A DNA stretch of 64,000 nucleotides from Flavobacterium terrigena (GCF_900108955.1 NZ_FNYA01000001.1:186001-250000); one strand, 5' to 3'. Positions 1 through 9,866 are shown, counted from the stretch's first letter. Translations and numbers: made by a program. The notes: generated by a model from the letters alone, not told the origin.

Positions 1-165
1 TGCATATTTGAAATCAATATCCATATTTTTGTATGATTTTGCTTTTGCAACTACTTTATCTAATAAAACTTTTGCAGCATTTTTTTCTTTAACAGGGTTA
101 ACATCAACCGTGTTAAATGCTACTAAAAAAAAAGCAACTGCTGTTATTGTAAATAAATTTTTCAT
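1..165 (-). CDS. LolA-like periplasmic lipoprotein carrier, N-terminal part
   Basis: Only the first 55 codons are in the window, and the gene continues off the left edge. The ATG at 165 is followed by a signal peptide (MKNLFTITAVAFFLVAF). The next stretch, LLDKVVAKAKSYKNMDIDF, resembles the start of LolA-type outer-membrane lipoprotein carriers. It lies 15 nt downstream of ftsK on the same strand and probably shares its operon. A lolA-like gene behind ftsK is, as far as I recall, a common arrangement in Flavobacteria, and it is part of the reason for the call. The visible residues alone do not prove the family. Confidence 0.6.
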   Translation of the reverse strand, partial: MKNLFTITAVAFFLVAFNTVDVNPVKEKNAAKVLLDKVVAKAKSYKNMDIDFKYA

Positions 166-180
166 CTATATATAAATTAT

Positions 181-2664
181 CTATTGTTCGTTGTTAAAAA
201 ATGTTTCTAGAGAAGTTAAATCAGTAATTAGAACTTGTCTGGCTTTGCTTCCTTCAAAAGGCCCAACAATTCCAGCTGCTTCTAATTGATCAATAATTCT
301 TCCTGCTCTGTTATATCCTAATTTCAATTTTCTTTGGATTAATGATGCTGAACCTTGTTGTGCTGAAACTACAACTTCTGCAGCATCTCTGAATAAAGAA
401 TCTCTTTCAGATATATCCATATCAAGTTTTATGCCACTTTCTTCTCCAACATAATCTGGAAGCAGGTAGGCGTTCGCATAAGCTTTCTGAGAACCAATGA
501 AATCACAAATTCTTTCTACTTCAGGAGTATCAACAAAAGCACACTGTACACGAATTAAATCGTTTCCGTTTGAAAACAATAAATCTCCACGACCAATTAA
601 CTGATCGGCACCACCAGAATCTAAAATCGTTCTTGAGTCAATTTTAGAAGTTACTCTAAAAGCAATTCTCGCTGGGAAATTCGCTTTAATCATACCTGTA
701 ATTACGTTTACAGACGGACGTTGCGTGGCAATAATTAAGTGAATTCCGATAGCACGAGCAAGCTGAGCCAAACGCGCAATTGGCATTTCTACTTCTTTCC
801 CTGCTGTCATAATTAAATCGGCAAACTCATCCACGACTAATACAATATAAGGTAAAAAGCGGTGACCGTTTTCTGGATTTAATTTTCTTTGTTTAAATTT
901 ATCATTATACTCTTTAATGTTACGAACCATCGCATCTTTTAGTAATGAATAACGATTATCCATTTCTAAACATAAAGAATTTAGTGTATTAATTACTTTC
1001 GCATTATCCGTTATAATTGCTTCTTCCGTATCTGGAAGTTTTGCTAAATAATGACGTTCAATTTTATTGAAAAGCGTTAATTCAACTTTTTTCGGATCCA
1101 CCAAAACGAATTTTACTTCGGCTGGGTGTTTTTTGTATAATAACGAAGTTAAAACCGCATTTAATCCAACAGATTTTCCTTGCCCAGTTGCTCCTGCCAT
1201 CAATAAGTGAGGCATTTTCGCTAAATCGACAACTAAAGTTTCGTTAGAAATAGTTTTCCCTAAAGCGATTGGCAATTCCATTTCTGCTTGTTGGAATTTT
1301 GGCGAAGCAATCGCACTTTTCATAGAAACCATTGATGGGTTTGCGTTTGGAACCTCAATACCAATTGTTCCTTTTCCTGGAATTGGCGCAATAATACGAA
1401 TTCCTAAAGCGGATAAAGACAATGCAATATCGTCTTCTAAACTTTTAATTTTAGAAATTCTAATTCCTGCTTCTGGCACAATTTCGTATAAAGTTACGGT
1501 TGGTCCAACTGTAGCTTTAATTTGTGCGATTTCAATTTTGTAGTTTTTTAATGTATCTACAATTTTGTTTTTATTTTCTTCTAACTCTGCTTGATTGATG
1601 GTAATTCCAACACCTGTATAATCTTTCAATAATTCAATTGAAGGCATTTTAAAGTTAGACAATTCCAAAGTTGGATCAAATTCACCAAAATCTTGCACTA
1701 ATCTTTGTGCTAAACTTTCTTCAACAATATCTTCTTCTTCCGGTTTTTCAATTACGAAAGAAGCGTCTTCTGTTTGAATAAGTTCAGGTTGTTTAGGAAT
1801 TACTTCTTCCATAACAGGTTTTGGTTGAGTTTCTAATTGAATTTCAGAAGGATGTTCAATTGTTGGTTTTAAGGATGATTTGTCAATTTCAAATGAAGAA
1901 TTTTCAGGGCGATTAATGACTTGCATGTTTGTCCATTCCGTGTCTTCATCTTCTTGAATGATTGGTTTTTTGATAGTTGAAGTTGGAATTATTGGTTCCA
2001 CAACATCATCAATATTAGCTTGAATTGGCGATTCCACTTCAACTGTATTTTCATCTTCCGAATCCACAGCTAGAGGAGCTGCTTTAGCTTCTAAAAAGTC
2101 TTTTACCTTATCTGGAGAAACTTTTATTTTAAAAATCAGGAAAACAATTGTTGCAAAAACCAACAATAATATCGAACCAATTTTACCTGAATAATCTTGA
2201 ATTAAATCGTTAATTTCAAAACCAATAATTCCAGATAAATGTGGGATAAAATCCCATAATAGTCCGAATAAAATTGAAATCGTAACAATTAAATATAAAT
2301 CCCAAAAGGTAGATTTTCTTAGTTTTTTTAGAGGTAAATCAACAATAAGATACGCTCCAATTAAAAAGAATATTTTGACAAATAAGAAAGAAGCTACTCC
2401 AAATCCTTGATGTAAAAAAACATCAGACAACCAAGCACCAATTTTTCCTAACCAATTTTCAACTATAACATCTCTGTTAGCTAATTCTGAAATTTGACTT
2501 TGATCGTTGTTTCCTGAAATATAATATGATATAAAGGACAACAATAAAATTACTGCAATTATAACGAACAAAACACCAACAATGAATTTTTGTCCACGTG
2601 ATGTTTTGAAAATTGAATTACTTAATTTATTTTCAGTTGTATTTGAAACTTCTTTTTTAGCCAT
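181..2664 (-). CDS. ftsK: DNA translocase FtsK/SpoIIIE family
   Basis: An 827-residue inner-membrane, ATP-driven DNA pump that clears chromosome ends at the division septum. The N-terminus carries several membrane segments (first at about residues 26-46). A low-complexity acidic/proline linker covers about 200-330. The motor domain has Walker A GATGQGKSVG near residue 490 and Walker B VLVVDEFADL near 610. The last 65 or so residues form the winged-helix gamma domain (DLFRDA-like start, then QRKLKLGYNRAGRIIDQLE), which reads KOPS-type polar sequences. The linker is much shorter than in E. coli FtsK, as is usual for Bacteroidetes. It starts 6 nt after dgkA and is probably cotranscribed with tpx and dgkA. 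Confidence 0.96.
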   Translation of the reverse strand: MAKKEVSNTTENKLSNSIFKTSRGQKFIVGVLFVIIAVILLLSFISYYISGNNDQSQISELANRDVIVENWLGKIGAWLSDVFLHQGFGVASFLFVKIFFLIGAYLIVDLPLKKLRKSTFWDLYLIVTISILFGLLWDFIPHLSGIIGFEINDLIQDYSGKIGSILLLVFATIVFLIFKIKVSPDKVKDFLEAKAAPLAVDSEDENTVEVESPIQANIDDVVEPIIPTSTIKKPIIQEDEDTEWTNMQVINRPENSSFEIDKSSLKPTIEHPSEIQLETQPKPVMEEVIPKQPELIQTEDASFVIEKPEEEDIVEESLAQRLVQDFGEFDPTLELSNFKMPSIELLKDYTGVGITINQAELEENKNKIVDTLKNYKIEIAQIKATVGPTVTLYEIVPEAGIRISKIKSLEDDIALSLSALGIRIIAPIPGKGTIGIEVPNANPSMVSMKSAIASPKFQQAEMELPIALGKTISNETLVVDLAKMPHLLMAGATGQGKSVGLNAVLTSLLYKKHPAEVKFVLVDPKKVELTLFNKIERHYLAKLPDTEEAIITDNAKVINTLNSLCLEMDNRYSLLKDAMVRNIKEYNDKFKQRKLNPENGHRFLPYIVLVVDEFADLIMTAGKEVEMPIARLAQLARAIGIHLIIATQRPSVNVITGMIKANFPARIAFRVTSKIDSRTILDSGGADQLIGRGDLLFSNGNDLIRVQCAFVDTPEVERICDFIGSQKAYANAYLLPDYVGEESGIKLDMDISERDSLFRDAAEVVVSAQQGSASLIQRKLKLGYNRAGRIIDQLEAAGIVGPFEGSKARQVLITDLTSLETFFNNEQ

Positions 2665-2670
2665 TAAATT

Positions 2671-3045
2671 TTAAAAATTGAATATTTTTGGGACATAAAT
2701 TAAGGCACCAACAGCAATTGCGCTGAAAGCTGCAAACAAAACTGCACCAGCAGCAATATCTTTAATAAAACCTATTCTGTTATGAAATTCTGGATGAATA
2801 AAATCGGCAATTTTTTCTACAGCCGTGTTTAATCCTTCAATAGCCAAGACCAATCCGAATGCTAAAATTTGTAACATCCATTCTTCTCTAGAAATATGAA
2901 AATAAAAACCGGCTATTATCATTAAAATCATTAATGAAAATTGCACCATTATGCTATGCTCTGTTGTCACTAATTTATAAGCGCCTTTGACAGCAAAGCC
3001 AATACTTTTAATTCTTCCAGAAACAAATCTTTTGTCTTGAATCAT
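2671..3045 (-). CDS. dgkA: diacylglycerol/undecaprenol kinase family protein
   Basis: A 124-residue integral membrane lipid kinase. The family signature EGLNTAVEKIADF, with its catalytic Glu and Asn, lies near residues 69-81 and is followed by KDIAAGAV. Three hydrophobic segments match the three-helix subunit of trimeric DgkA. In Gram-positive homologues the substrate is undecaprenol, while in E. coli it is diacylglycerol. The sequence alone does not say which applies here. The gene lies between tpx and ftsK with gaps of 4 and 6 nt, so it is part of that operon. Confidence 0.9.
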   Translation of the reverse strand: MIQDKRFVSGRIKSIGFAVKGAYKLVTTEHSIMVQFSLMILMIIAGFYFHISREEWMLQILAFGLVLAIEGLNTAVEKIADFIHPEFHNRIGFIKDIAAGAVLFAAFSAIAVGALIYVPKIFNF

Positions 3046-3049
3046 AAAA

Positions 3050-3547
3050 TTATAATGCTTTTAAAGCTGCTTCGTAATTTGGTTCGTTAGCAATTTCGCT
3101 TACTAATTCTGTATGAGAAACTACTCCATTTTCGTCAACTACAACAATTGCTCTTGCGTGTAAACCTTTTAAAGCAGAATCTGTCAATGTTAGGCCGTAA
3201 TCATTTCCGAAACTTCCATCTCTAAAATCTGATAAGTTTACAACATTTTCTAATCCTTCTGAACCACAAAAACGTTTTTGAGCAAATGGTAAATCTCTAG
3301 AAATACACAATACTTTAGTGTTTTCTAAATCGTTAGCCATTTTATTAAAAGTTCTTACTGAAGTGGCACAAGTTGCTGTATCAATACTTGGGAAAATATT
3401 TAAGATAACACGTTGACCTTTATAGTCTTGTAAAGTAACATCTGATAAATCGTTTGCTACTAATTGAAATTGTGGTGCTACTGAACCAACTGCTGGTAAA
3501 GTTGCATTTGTATGTACAGGATTTCCTCCTAAAGTTACTGTTGACAT
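3050..3547 (-). CDS. tpx: thiol peroxidase, Tpx family (atypical 2-Cys peroxiredoxin)
   Basis: Reduces peroxides with thioredoxin as electron donor. The peroxidatic cysteine is Cys60 in SIDTATCATSVRTF and the resolving cysteine is Cys94 in RFCGSEG, close to Cys61/Cys95 of E. coli Tpx. The reading frame is open upstream to a TTG at 3577, but the ATG at 3547 gives the normal 165-residue length and begins MSTVTLGGNPVHT, as Tpx proteins do. It is the first gene of the tpx-dgkA-ftsK-lolA run. A TATTTTTG -7 element lies at 3567-3574 on the minus strand. Confidence 0.95.
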   Translation of the reverse strand: MSTVTLGGNPVHTNATLPAVGSVAPQFQLVANDLSDVTLQDYKGQRVILNIFPSIDTATCATSVRTFNKMANDLENTKVLCISRDLPFAQKRFCGSEGLENVVNLSDFRDGSFGNDYGLTLTDSALKGLHARAIVVVDENGVVSHTELVSEIANEPNYEAALKAL

Positions 3548-3566
3548 GGTTTTAAATTTTAAGTTC

Positions 3567-3574
3567 CAAAAATA
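3567..3574 (-). promoter_or_regulatory. putative -7 element of the tpx operon
   Basis: On the minus strand this reads TATTTTTG, fitting the Bacteroidetes -7 consensus TAnnTTTG, 19 nt ahead of the tpx ATG. I see no convincing -33 TTTG at the expected spacing, so the call rests on the -7 box and its position. Confidence 0.35.
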
Positions 3575-3594
3575 CAAAAATTATTTTAGTTTTA

Positions 3595-4284
3595 TTACAC
3601 TAATTTCCACAAAACATCTTCTGGAACTGGCGCAATAATTTCTAACGGATCTTTGGTTACAGGATGTGTTAAAACTAGCTTTCTAGCGTGTAAATGAATT
3701 CCTCCATTTGGATTACTTCTATCAAAACCATATTTCAAATCACCTTTAATTGGACAACCAATTGCGGTAAGTTGCGCTCTAATTTGATGATGACGACCGG
3801 TATGTAAATCGATTTCTAAAGCATAATAATTATCTAACTTTTTAATGGTTTTATAAGTCAATTTTGCTTCTTTAGATTCTGGAACTTCTTTTAAATGTGC
3901 TTTTGAAGTATTATTTTTTGTATTCCTTTTTAAGAAATGAACCAAAGTATCCTCCGTTTTTGGTGGTGCATTTTTTACGATTGCCCAATATGTTTTCTGA
4001 GTTTCTCTGTTTTTAAAAGTCTCATTTAAACGCGTTAAAGCCTTTGAAGTTTTAGCAAAAACCACAATTCCAGTTGTTGGACGATCTAAACGATGTACGA
4101 CTCCTAAAAAGACTTCACCTGGTTTGTCGTAAGCTACTTTTAGGTACGATTTTACAATTTCAGATAAAGGCTCATCACCTGTTTTATCGCCTTGTACAAT
4201 ATCTCCAACTCGCTTATTCACTACAATTATATGATTGTCCTCATGTAGAATTTGAAGATTTTTTGAATCTGAAACTATTTTCAT
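3595..4284 (-). CDS. RluA-family RNA pseudouridine synthase
   Basis: A 229-residue enzyme that isomerises uridine to pseudouridine in RNA. The catalytic motif HRLDRPTTG carries the nucleophilic Asp67, and the family motif LHTGRHHQIRAQL is near residue 160. There is no N-terminal S4 domain, so it is a short single-domain member closer to RluA/RluC catalytic cores than to full RluD. The target RNA cannot be told from sequence. It lies 139 nt downstream of panB on the same strand, a pairing I recall from other Flavobacteria. The gap holds an inverted repeat at 4353-4412. Confidence 0.88.
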   Translation of the reverse strand: MKIVSDSKNLQILHEDNHIIVVNKRVGDIVQGDKTGDEPLSEIVKSYLKVAYDKPGEVFLGVVHRLDRPTTGIVVFAKTSKALTRLNETFKNRETQKTYWAIVKNAPPKTEDTLVHFLKRNTKNNTSKAHLKEVPESKEAKLTYKTIKKLDNYYALEIDLHTGRHHQIRAQLTAIGCPIKGDLKYGFDRSNPNGGIHLHARKLVLTHPVTKDPLEIIAPVPEDVLWKLV

Positions 4285-4352
4285 CTTAGATTATTAGATT
4301 GTTTGATTTCTTAGATTTTTAGACTTTCTAAAATTCTAAATTGTTTTTTGTA

Positions 4353-4412
4353 ATTTCGATGAAGGAGAAATCACATTATGTTTAGATTATGAGATTTCTC
4401 CTTCGTCGAAAT
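4353..4412. repeat. near-perfect inverted repeat (hairpin) between rluA-like gene and panB
   Basis: The left arm ATTTCGATGAAGGAGAAATC (4353-4372) and the right arm GATTTCTCCTTCGTCGAAAT (4393-4412) are reverse complements at 19 of 20 positions, with a 20-nt loop. There is no T-run immediately after either arm, so it is not a standard terminator. It is GC-richer than its surroundings and looks like a dispersed REP-type palindrome. I saw no second copy in this window. Confidence 0.7.
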
Positions 4413-4423
4413 GACAACTTTAT

Positions 4424-5242
4424 TTAGTACTGCTCATTCGCATTTGGAAAATCTTTCGATTTCACGTCAGCAGCATATTGTCCGATTGCTTTAGTCATAT
4501 CTTCAAATAAGTTCATATAACGACGCAAAAATCTTGGACTGAATTCGTGTGTCATACCAATCATATCGTGTAAAACCAAAACCTGACCGTCAACTCCACC
4601 ACCTGCTCCGATTCCAATTACAGGAATAGAAATACTTTCCGCCACTTTTTGTGCTAATTTCGCTGGTATTTTCTCTAAAACTAAAGCAAAACAACCAATT
4701 CTTTCAAGCATTTTAGCGTCTTCTAATAATTGTTCCGCTTCTTCCTCTTCTTTTGCTCGAACCGTGTATGTTCCGAATTTATATATCGATTGAGGTGTTA
4801 AACCCAAATGTCCCATTACAGGAATTCCAGCGTTTAATATTTTTTTGATTGAAGATTCAATTTCTCTTCCACCTTCTAATTTTACTGCATGCCCACCACT
4901 TTCTTTCATAATTCTGATAGAAGAACGTAACGCTTCTTTAGAATCCGATTGGTAACTTCCAAAAGGCAAATCTACCACAACTAAAGCTCTGTCAACCGCT
5001 CTTACCACACTACTTGCATGATAAATCATTTGGTCTAATGTGATTGGTAAAGTTGTTTCGTGACCCGCCATAACATTACTAGCTGAATCACCAACTAAAA
5101 TCACATCAATACCAGCAGTATCAACAATTTTTGCCATAGTGAAATCGTATGCCGTTAGCATAGAAATTTTTTCACCATTAGCTTTCATATCAATTAACGA
5201 TTTCGTAGTAATTTTTTTATAATCTTTTTTTGCTACAGACAT
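4424..5242 (-). CDS. panB: 3-methyl-2-oxobutanoate hydroxymethyltransferase
   Basis: First committed enzyme of pantothenate synthesis. It transfers a hydroxymethyl group from 5,10-methylene-THF to 2-oxoisovalerate. The 272-residue length is normal. Family motifs are present: [13 protein letters not shown] near the start, [18 protein letters not shown] with the metal-binding Asp, the segment ending VKLEGG, the catalytic-Glu region LVLEKIPA, and [18 protein letters not shown]. It is transcribed on the minus strand from a gap shared with the divergent gene at 5381. Its product ultimately supplies the phosphopantetheine arm used by the ACP at 60852. Confidence 0.96.
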   Translation of the reverse strand: MSVAKKDYKKITTKSLIDMKANGEKISMLTAYDFTMAKIVDTAGIDVILVGDSASNVMAGHETTLPITLDQMIYHASSVVRAVDRALVVVDLPFGSYQSDSKEALRSSIRIMKESGGHAVKLEGGREIESSIKKILNAGIPVMGHLGLTPQSIYKFGTYTVRAKEEEEAEQLLEDAKMLERIGCFALVLEKIPAKLAQKVAESISIPVIGIGAGGGVDGQVLVLHDMIGMTHEFSPRFLRRYMNLFEDMTKAIGQYAADVKSKDFPNANEQY

Positions 5243-5310
5243 TCTTTTTAAGTTAGAAGTCAGAAGTTGAAAGTTTTTGCACCTAACAACTATTCTGAAA
5301 ATTAATGTTA

Positions 5311-5343
5311 CAAAATTAATATAAAGATATGGATTGTAACAAT
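5311..5343 (-). promoter_or_regulatory. putative panB promoter (-33/-7)
   Basis: Read on the minus strand, ATTG (5340-5343) is followed after 21 nt by TAATTTTG (5311-5318). This matches the Bacteroidetes TTTG-N17-23-TAnnTTTG layout apart from the first base of the -33 box. The -7 element is about 70 nt from the panB ATG. Confidence 0.45.
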
Positions 5344-5380
5344 TTTTCTACATTTAATACCAATAATAAAATTCAATATT

Positions 5381-5842
5381 ATGAGACAATTATTTATTAT
5401 CCTATTTTTTGGTTTTAGCGTTTCGATTTCTGCACAAGAAAAGACCCCGAACGATAGTGAACAGGGGAAGCAAATCAAACAATCGATTTCTGTATTTTTT
5501 GATGGTTTACAAACGGCAGATACTTTGAAAATTCAAACGGTTTGTCATAAAGAAATGAAACTACAATCGATTATGGAAAAAAATGCAATTGGAACCTTGT
5601 CTTTTGAAACAAATGAAGAATTTTACAAATCGATTGCTACTTTACCGAAAAACTTAAAAATTGAAGAAAGACTTTTGAGTTACAAAATTCAAATTGATGG
5701 TTCAATGGCGCAAGTTTGGACACCTTATGAATTTTATGTCAATGATAAACTAAGTCATATTGGAACTAATTCCTTTACTTTGCTTTTAGAAAATAACGTC
5801 TGGAAAATTGTTCACATTATTGATACCAGAAGAAAGAAATAG
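5381..5842 (+). CDS. exported NTF2/SnoaL-like protein of unknown function
   Basis: A 153-residue protein with a clear signal peptide (MRQLFIILFFGFSVSISAQE). After it comes a small alpha+beta domain with the layout of NTF2-like/DUF4440 proteins: an N-terminal helix (KQIKQSISVFFDGLQTADT), a region ending ERLLSYKIQIDGSMAQVW, and a C-terminal FTLLLENNVWKIVHIID strand pair. Many such proteins are non-catalytic and periplasmic. I cannot assign a ligand. It is divergent from panB and 28 nt before the DUF389 gene. Confidence 0.7.
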   Translation: MRQLFIILFFGFSVSISAQEKTPNDSEQGKQIKQSISVFFDGLQTADTLKIQTVCHKEMKLQSIMEKNAIGTLSFETNEEFYKSIATLPKNLKIEERLLSYKIQIDGSMAQVWTPYEFYVNDKLSHIGTNSFTLLLENNVWKIVHIIDTRRKK

Positions 5843-5870
5843 AAATTTTATTATTTCATAACTAAAAGGA

Positions 5871-6911
5871 ATGCATCAAAAACCAGCTATAATCAAACGT
5901 TTTATTCGACAATTATTCGATTTAAAATCGACACAAGAAGAAGAAAATAAAACTTTTTTAGAAATCAAAGAAGGCATTGAATTCAAAGGTAAAAACTTGT
6001 GGTTGCTAGCTTTTGCTATATTTATTGCATGCATTGGATTAAATATCAATTCTAAAAGTGCGGTAATTGGCGCGATGATTTTATCACCAGTAATGGGTCC
6101 AATTTTTGGGATTGGCTTTTCTTTAGGTATATCAAATTCCGATTTATTTAAAACTAGTTTAAAAAATGCGTTGCGAATTGTTTTAGTTAGTGTGTTTTTT
6201 TCGACATTGTATTACTTAATTAATCCATATTCCATAGAAACAGAAGAATTAATTAGTTTTTCTAAACCCACATTTTTTGATGTTTTATTAGCATTTATTG
6301 GTGGTTTGGCAGCAATGCTAGCGATTTCTAGAGAAAGTGGCACACAAGTAATTATTGCTGTGGCAGTCGCAACTTCTTGTATTCCTCCATTATGCACAGC
6401 AGGTTTTGGATTAGCGACATTAAATTTAGAATATTTTTTAGGTGGATTATATACGTATAGTATCAACTCGTTATTTATTGGATTTGGAACTTTATTGATG
6501 ACCAAATATCTAAAATTCGAACGTCATTCTGCTCAAAATATTAAACATGTAAATGGTTGGTTTTTTATTTTAGGAATTTTAGCCTTAGTTCCAGCAGTAT
6601 ATTTTGCTTATGTTTTAGCGGTTCAAAATATGTTTCAATCAAAGGTGGAATATATTATCAATAATCAAATTGAAGCTAAATATCATGTTATAAATTACGA
6701 CATCAATTCCAAATTAAAAACCATTGAATTGGATATTTCAACACCAACATTTGATGCCAAAATTGAGCAAAACATCAATGCATTTTTTGTTCGAAATAAT
6801 ATCAAAAATATAGATGTAACCATTCATCAATCCATTGAAGAAAATCTGGATTTAGGTAAGGAAATTAAGAAACTACAATTGGAAATTATGGAGTTGAAGA
6901 AAACTAAGTAA
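5871..6911 (+). CDS. DUF389 family membrane protein
   Basis: A 346-residue integral membrane protein. A cytoplasmic N-terminus of about 35 residues is followed by hydrophobic segments with the characteristic glycine/serine-rich stretch SAVIGAMILSPVMGPIFGIG (about 63-82) and later GLAAMLAISRESGTQVIIAV, both typical of DUF389 (YccS-independent, YjcL-like) proteins. The C-terminal 90 or so residues are hydrophilic and end in a charged helix. The family function is unknown. It follows the NTF2-like gene and converges on sdaA. Confidence 0.85.
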   Translation: MHQKPAIIKRFIRQLFDLKSTQEEENKTFLEIKEGIEFKGKNLWLLAFAIFIACIGLNINSKSAVIGAMILSPVMGPIFGIGFSLGISNSDLFKTSLKNALRIVLVSVFFSTLYYLINPYSIETEELISFSKPTFFDVLLAFIGGLAAMLAISRESGTQVIIAVAVATSCIPPLCTAGFGLATLNLEYFLGGLYTYSINSLFIGFGTLLMTKYLKFERHSAQNIKHVNGWFFILGILALVPAVYFAYVLAVQNMFQSKVEYIINNQIEAKYHVINYDINSKLKTIELDISTPTFDAKIEQNINAFFVRNNIKNIDVTIHQSIEENLDLGKEIKKLQLEIMELKKTK

Positions 6912-6950
6912 AATAAATTTTAGAAATCATCTAAACCTGTTTCTCAAAAT

Positions 6951-8369
6951 TTAACAATCCGCTAAACCAACTCCAACAGCTAAACCGCCTTCAGAAGTTT
7001 CTTTGTATTTTGAATTCATATCTTTTGCAGTTTCCCACATTGTGGCAACAACTTTATCTAAAGGAACTAATGTATTTTTGGCATCTGTTTCTAAAGCTAA
7101 TTCGGCAGCATTGATGGCTTTGATTGCTCCCATTGTATTACGCTCAATACAAGGAACTTGCACTAAACCACCAATTGGATCACATGTCATACCTAAATGA
7201 TGTTCCATGGCGATTTCTGCAGCGACTAAAACTTGATCCGGTGTTCCGCCCATTAATTCGCATAATGCAGCAGCAGCCATTGCTGATGACACACCAATTT
7301 CTGCTTGACAACCGCCCATTGCAGCTGAAATTGTTGCACCTTTTTTGAAGATACTTCCAATTTCTCCAGCCACCATTAAAAATTGCTTGATTTCTTTTTC
7401 CCCAGCATCATGATTTTCAATACATAAATAATACATTAAAACGGCTGGAATTACCCCAGCACTCCCGTTTGTTGGCGCTGTTACTACTCGACCTAAAGAA
7501 GCATTTACTTCATTAACAGCCAAGGCAAAACAAGAAACCCATTTTAATATTTGTCGGAATTTAACTTCGGTTTGACGAATACAATGCAACCATTCTTGAG
7601 GAGAATTATAATTGGCAATTCCGATTAAATTCGTGTGCATATCATACGCTCTTCTGTGCACATTTAATCCGCCAGGTAAAGTTCCTTCGGTATGAGCGCC
7701 GATGTACATACATTCTAACATCGTGTTCCAAATTCGCATTAATTCGGAGTGAATTACTTCTTCGGAACGCATTGATTTTTCATTTTCATAAACGATTTCA
7801 GAAACTTTTTTATTTTCGGAATGACAAAATGCTAATAGCTCCACACCTTTATCAATTGGGAAAGGAAAAGCACATTTTATTTCTGATTTAGCACCGTTAT
7901 CTTCTTCTTCCTTAACAACAAAACCACCACCAATTGAATAAAAAGTTGAACTATATTCTGAGTCGTTTGTAAACGCAGTAAAGATTAATCCATTAGCGTG
8001 AAATGGTAAAAAATTCTTATTGAAAAAGATATCTGAAACGATATTGAAATGAATTTTGAATTCATTATCTAATAACAATTCGCTATTCGTTTTAATGTCT
8101 TCAATAATAGAATCAATCGCGTCAATTGGTACATATTCTGGATCGGCACCACTTAAACCTAACATTACTGCCAAATCTGTAGCATGACCTTTTCCTGTCA
8201 ACGACAACGAACCATACAAATCGACTTTTACGCGATGCACATTATTGATTATATTTTGATCACGTAATTCTGCTAAAAACTTTTCCGCAGCACGCCATGG
8301 TCCTAAAGTGTGAGAACTTGAAGGGCCAACGCCTATTTTTAACATGTCAAAAACTGAAATACACTCCAT
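6951..8369 (-). CDS. sdaA: L-serine ammonia-lyase, single-chain iron-sulfur type
   Basis: Deaminates L-serine to pyruvate and ammonia using an oxygen-sensitive [4Fe-4S] cluster. The 472 residues carry the beta domain first ([20 protein letters not shown]) and then the alpha domain in one chain, as in E. coli SdaA. The three cluster cysteines are visible in GGCQAEIG (near 354), MTCDPIGG and VQVPCIERN (near 396 and 407). The catalytic-domain segment [12 protein letters not shown] is intact. It is monocistronic, with TATCTTTG on the minus strand at 8391-8398. Confidence 0.95.
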   Translation of the reverse strand: MECISVFDMLKIGVGPSSSHTLGPWRAAEKFLAELRDQNIINNVHRVKVDLYGSLSLTGKGHATDLAVMLGLSGADPEYVPIDAIDSIIEDIKTNSELLLDNEFKIHFNIVSDIFFNKNFLPFHANGLIFTAFTNDSEYSSTFYSIGGGFVVKEEEDNGAKSEIKCAFPFPIDKGVELLAFCHSENKKVSEIVYENEKSMRSEEVIHSELMRIWNTMLECMYIGAHTEGTLPGGLNVHRRAYDMHTNLIGIANYNSPQEWLHCIRQTEVKFRQILKWVSCFALAVNEVNASLGRVVTAPTNGSAGVIPAVLMYYLCIENHDAGEKEIKQFLMVAGEIGSIFKKGATISAAMGGCQAEIGVSSAMAAAALCELMGGTPDQVLVAAEIAMEHHLGMTCDPIGGLVQVPCIERNTMGAIKAINAAELALETDAKNTLVPLDKVVATMWETAKDMNSKYKETSEGGLAVGVGLADC

Positions 8370-8390
8370 AATATTAAATCGTTATAGTAG

Positions 8391-8398
8391 CAAAGATA
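8391..8398 (-). promoter_or_regulatory. putative -7 element of sdaA
   Basis: The minus strand reads TATCTTTG, a perfect TAnnTTTG, 22 nt from the sdaA ATG. No clear -33 box was found. The flanking 8399-8567 stretch holds only AT-rich sequence with short GAAGTTGGAAGTT-like repeats. Confidence 0.35.
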
Positions 8399-8567
8399 GT
8401 GTATGAATTTGTAAGTTGGAAGTTGGAAGTGAAAATTTTTGAAACTAATTAAAGTTGATTTGTTATAGGATAAAAATTGTATAAAAAAAGGAACAAATTC
8501 AAAACTGAACTTATTCCTTTTAGCTTTTATCTTTTGCCTTTTTACTTGGCTCTTATGCCTTTAAAAT

Positions 8568-9866
8568 CTAATACCAACGCTTTTTATTCTTTTTAGCACC
8601 ATCAGATTTCCTTGAATTTGAAGTATCTGTTTTAGCTGCTTTTGGTGCGTGATTTTGTTTTTGTTTTACTGGGTTTTTCTTACCACGAGTATCTGTTTCT
8701 TTATTTTTTAATTCGTCTTCTGTGAATTCTCTGTATGGATACGGATTGTCTTTTACCACCTTAATTTGCTGACGCGTTAGCTTTTCAATATCTTTCCAAA
8801 ATGGTAATTCATCTTTACTACAAAAAGAAATCGCCAAACCTTCATTTCCAGCTCTTCCCGTTCTTCCAATTCGGTGAACATACGTTTCTGGAATATTTGG
8901 TAAATCGAAATTGATCACATAAGGCAATAAATCGATATCAATTCCACGAGCTGCAATATCTGTCGCAACTAAAACTGAAATTTCTTGACTTTTAAATCCA
9001 TCTAAAACTTTAATTCTGTTGTTTTGAGATTTATTTCCGTGAATCGCTTCAGCTGAAATATTTTTCGCTTTTAAAGCTTTAACCACATTATCCGCACTGT
9101 GTTTCGTTCTCACGAAAACCAACACATTATTTATATTTTCTTCTTCAATTAAATGAATCAATAATTTTCTTTTGTCTTCTTTTTGAACCATATATGCTTT
9201 TTGGTTCACTCTTTCTGCTGTACTCGAAACTGGAGCTACAGCAACATATTTTGGTTTTTTCAAAAATTGATCGGCCAATTCTCTAATCGCTACAGGCATC
9301 GTTGCAGAGAACAATAAAGTCTGACGATTATCTGGAAGTATTTTGATGATTTTCTTTACATCATTAATAAATCCCATGTCTAACATTTGATCCGCTTCAT
9401 CAATAACTAAATGATGTAAATGATCCATGTCCAAAAACCCTTGCTTGTTCAAATCTAAAAAACGACCTGGAGTAGCAATTAAAATATCAACACCATCTTT
9501 TAGTTGTTGTACTTGCGGAACCTGACTTACACCACCATAAATCACCATCGATTTGGTATTCATGTATTTTCCGTAAGTCGCAAAACTATCTTGAATTTGG
9601 TGTGCTAATTCACGTGTTGGCGCTAAAACTAAAGTTCTAATTACTTTTCTTTTGTTTTTTGAACCAACAATTGGATGTAAATAATTTAAAATTGGAATGG
9701 CGAATGCACCAGTTTTTCCAGTTCCAGTTTGTGCGCAACCTACTAAATCATGTTCTTCTAAAATAATCGGAATCGCTTGTTCTTGGATGGGTGTTGGATT
9801 AGTATATTTTTCTTCTTCTAAAACCTGAAGTATATTTCTATGTAAATTTAAATCTTGAAATGTCAT
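8568..9866 (-). CDS. DEAD-box RNA helicase, RhlE-like
   Basis: A 432-residue ATP-dependent RNA helicase. Motifs occur in the expected order: Q motif (TNPTPIQEQAIP), motif I AQTGTGKTGAF, Ia PTRELAHQI, II VIDEADQMLDMGF, III SAT, and VI HRIGRTGRAG. After residue 370 or so the C-terminus becomes a lysine-rich disordered tail (VKQKQNHAPKAAKTD, then SDGAKKNKKRWY), common in the RhlE group and likely used for RNA binding. It is probably involved in ribosome assembly or cold adaptation, which is family knowledge only. A TATCTTTG element sits at 9884-9891 on the minus strand. Confidence 0.93.
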   Translation of the reverse strand: MTFQDLNLHRNILQVLEEEKYTNPTPIQEQAIPIILEEHDLVGCAQTGTGKTGAFAIPILNYLHPIVGSKNKRKVIRTLVLAPTRELAHQIQDSFATYGKYMNTKSMVIYGGVSQVPQVQQLKDGVDILIATPGRFLDLNKQGFLDMDHLHHLVIDEADQMLDMGFINDVKKIIKILPDNRQTLLFSATMPVAIRELADQFLKKPKYVAVAPVSSTAERVNQKAYMVQKEDKRKLLIHLIEEENINNVLVFVRTKHSADNVVKALKAKNISAEAIHGNKSQNNRIKVLDGFKSQEISVLVATDIAARGIDIDLLPYVINFDLPNIPETYVHRIGRTGRAGNEGLAISFCSKDELPFWKDIEKLTRQQIKVVKDNPYPYREFTEDELKNKETDTRGKKNPVKQKQNHAPKAAKTDTSNSRKSDGAKKNKKRWY

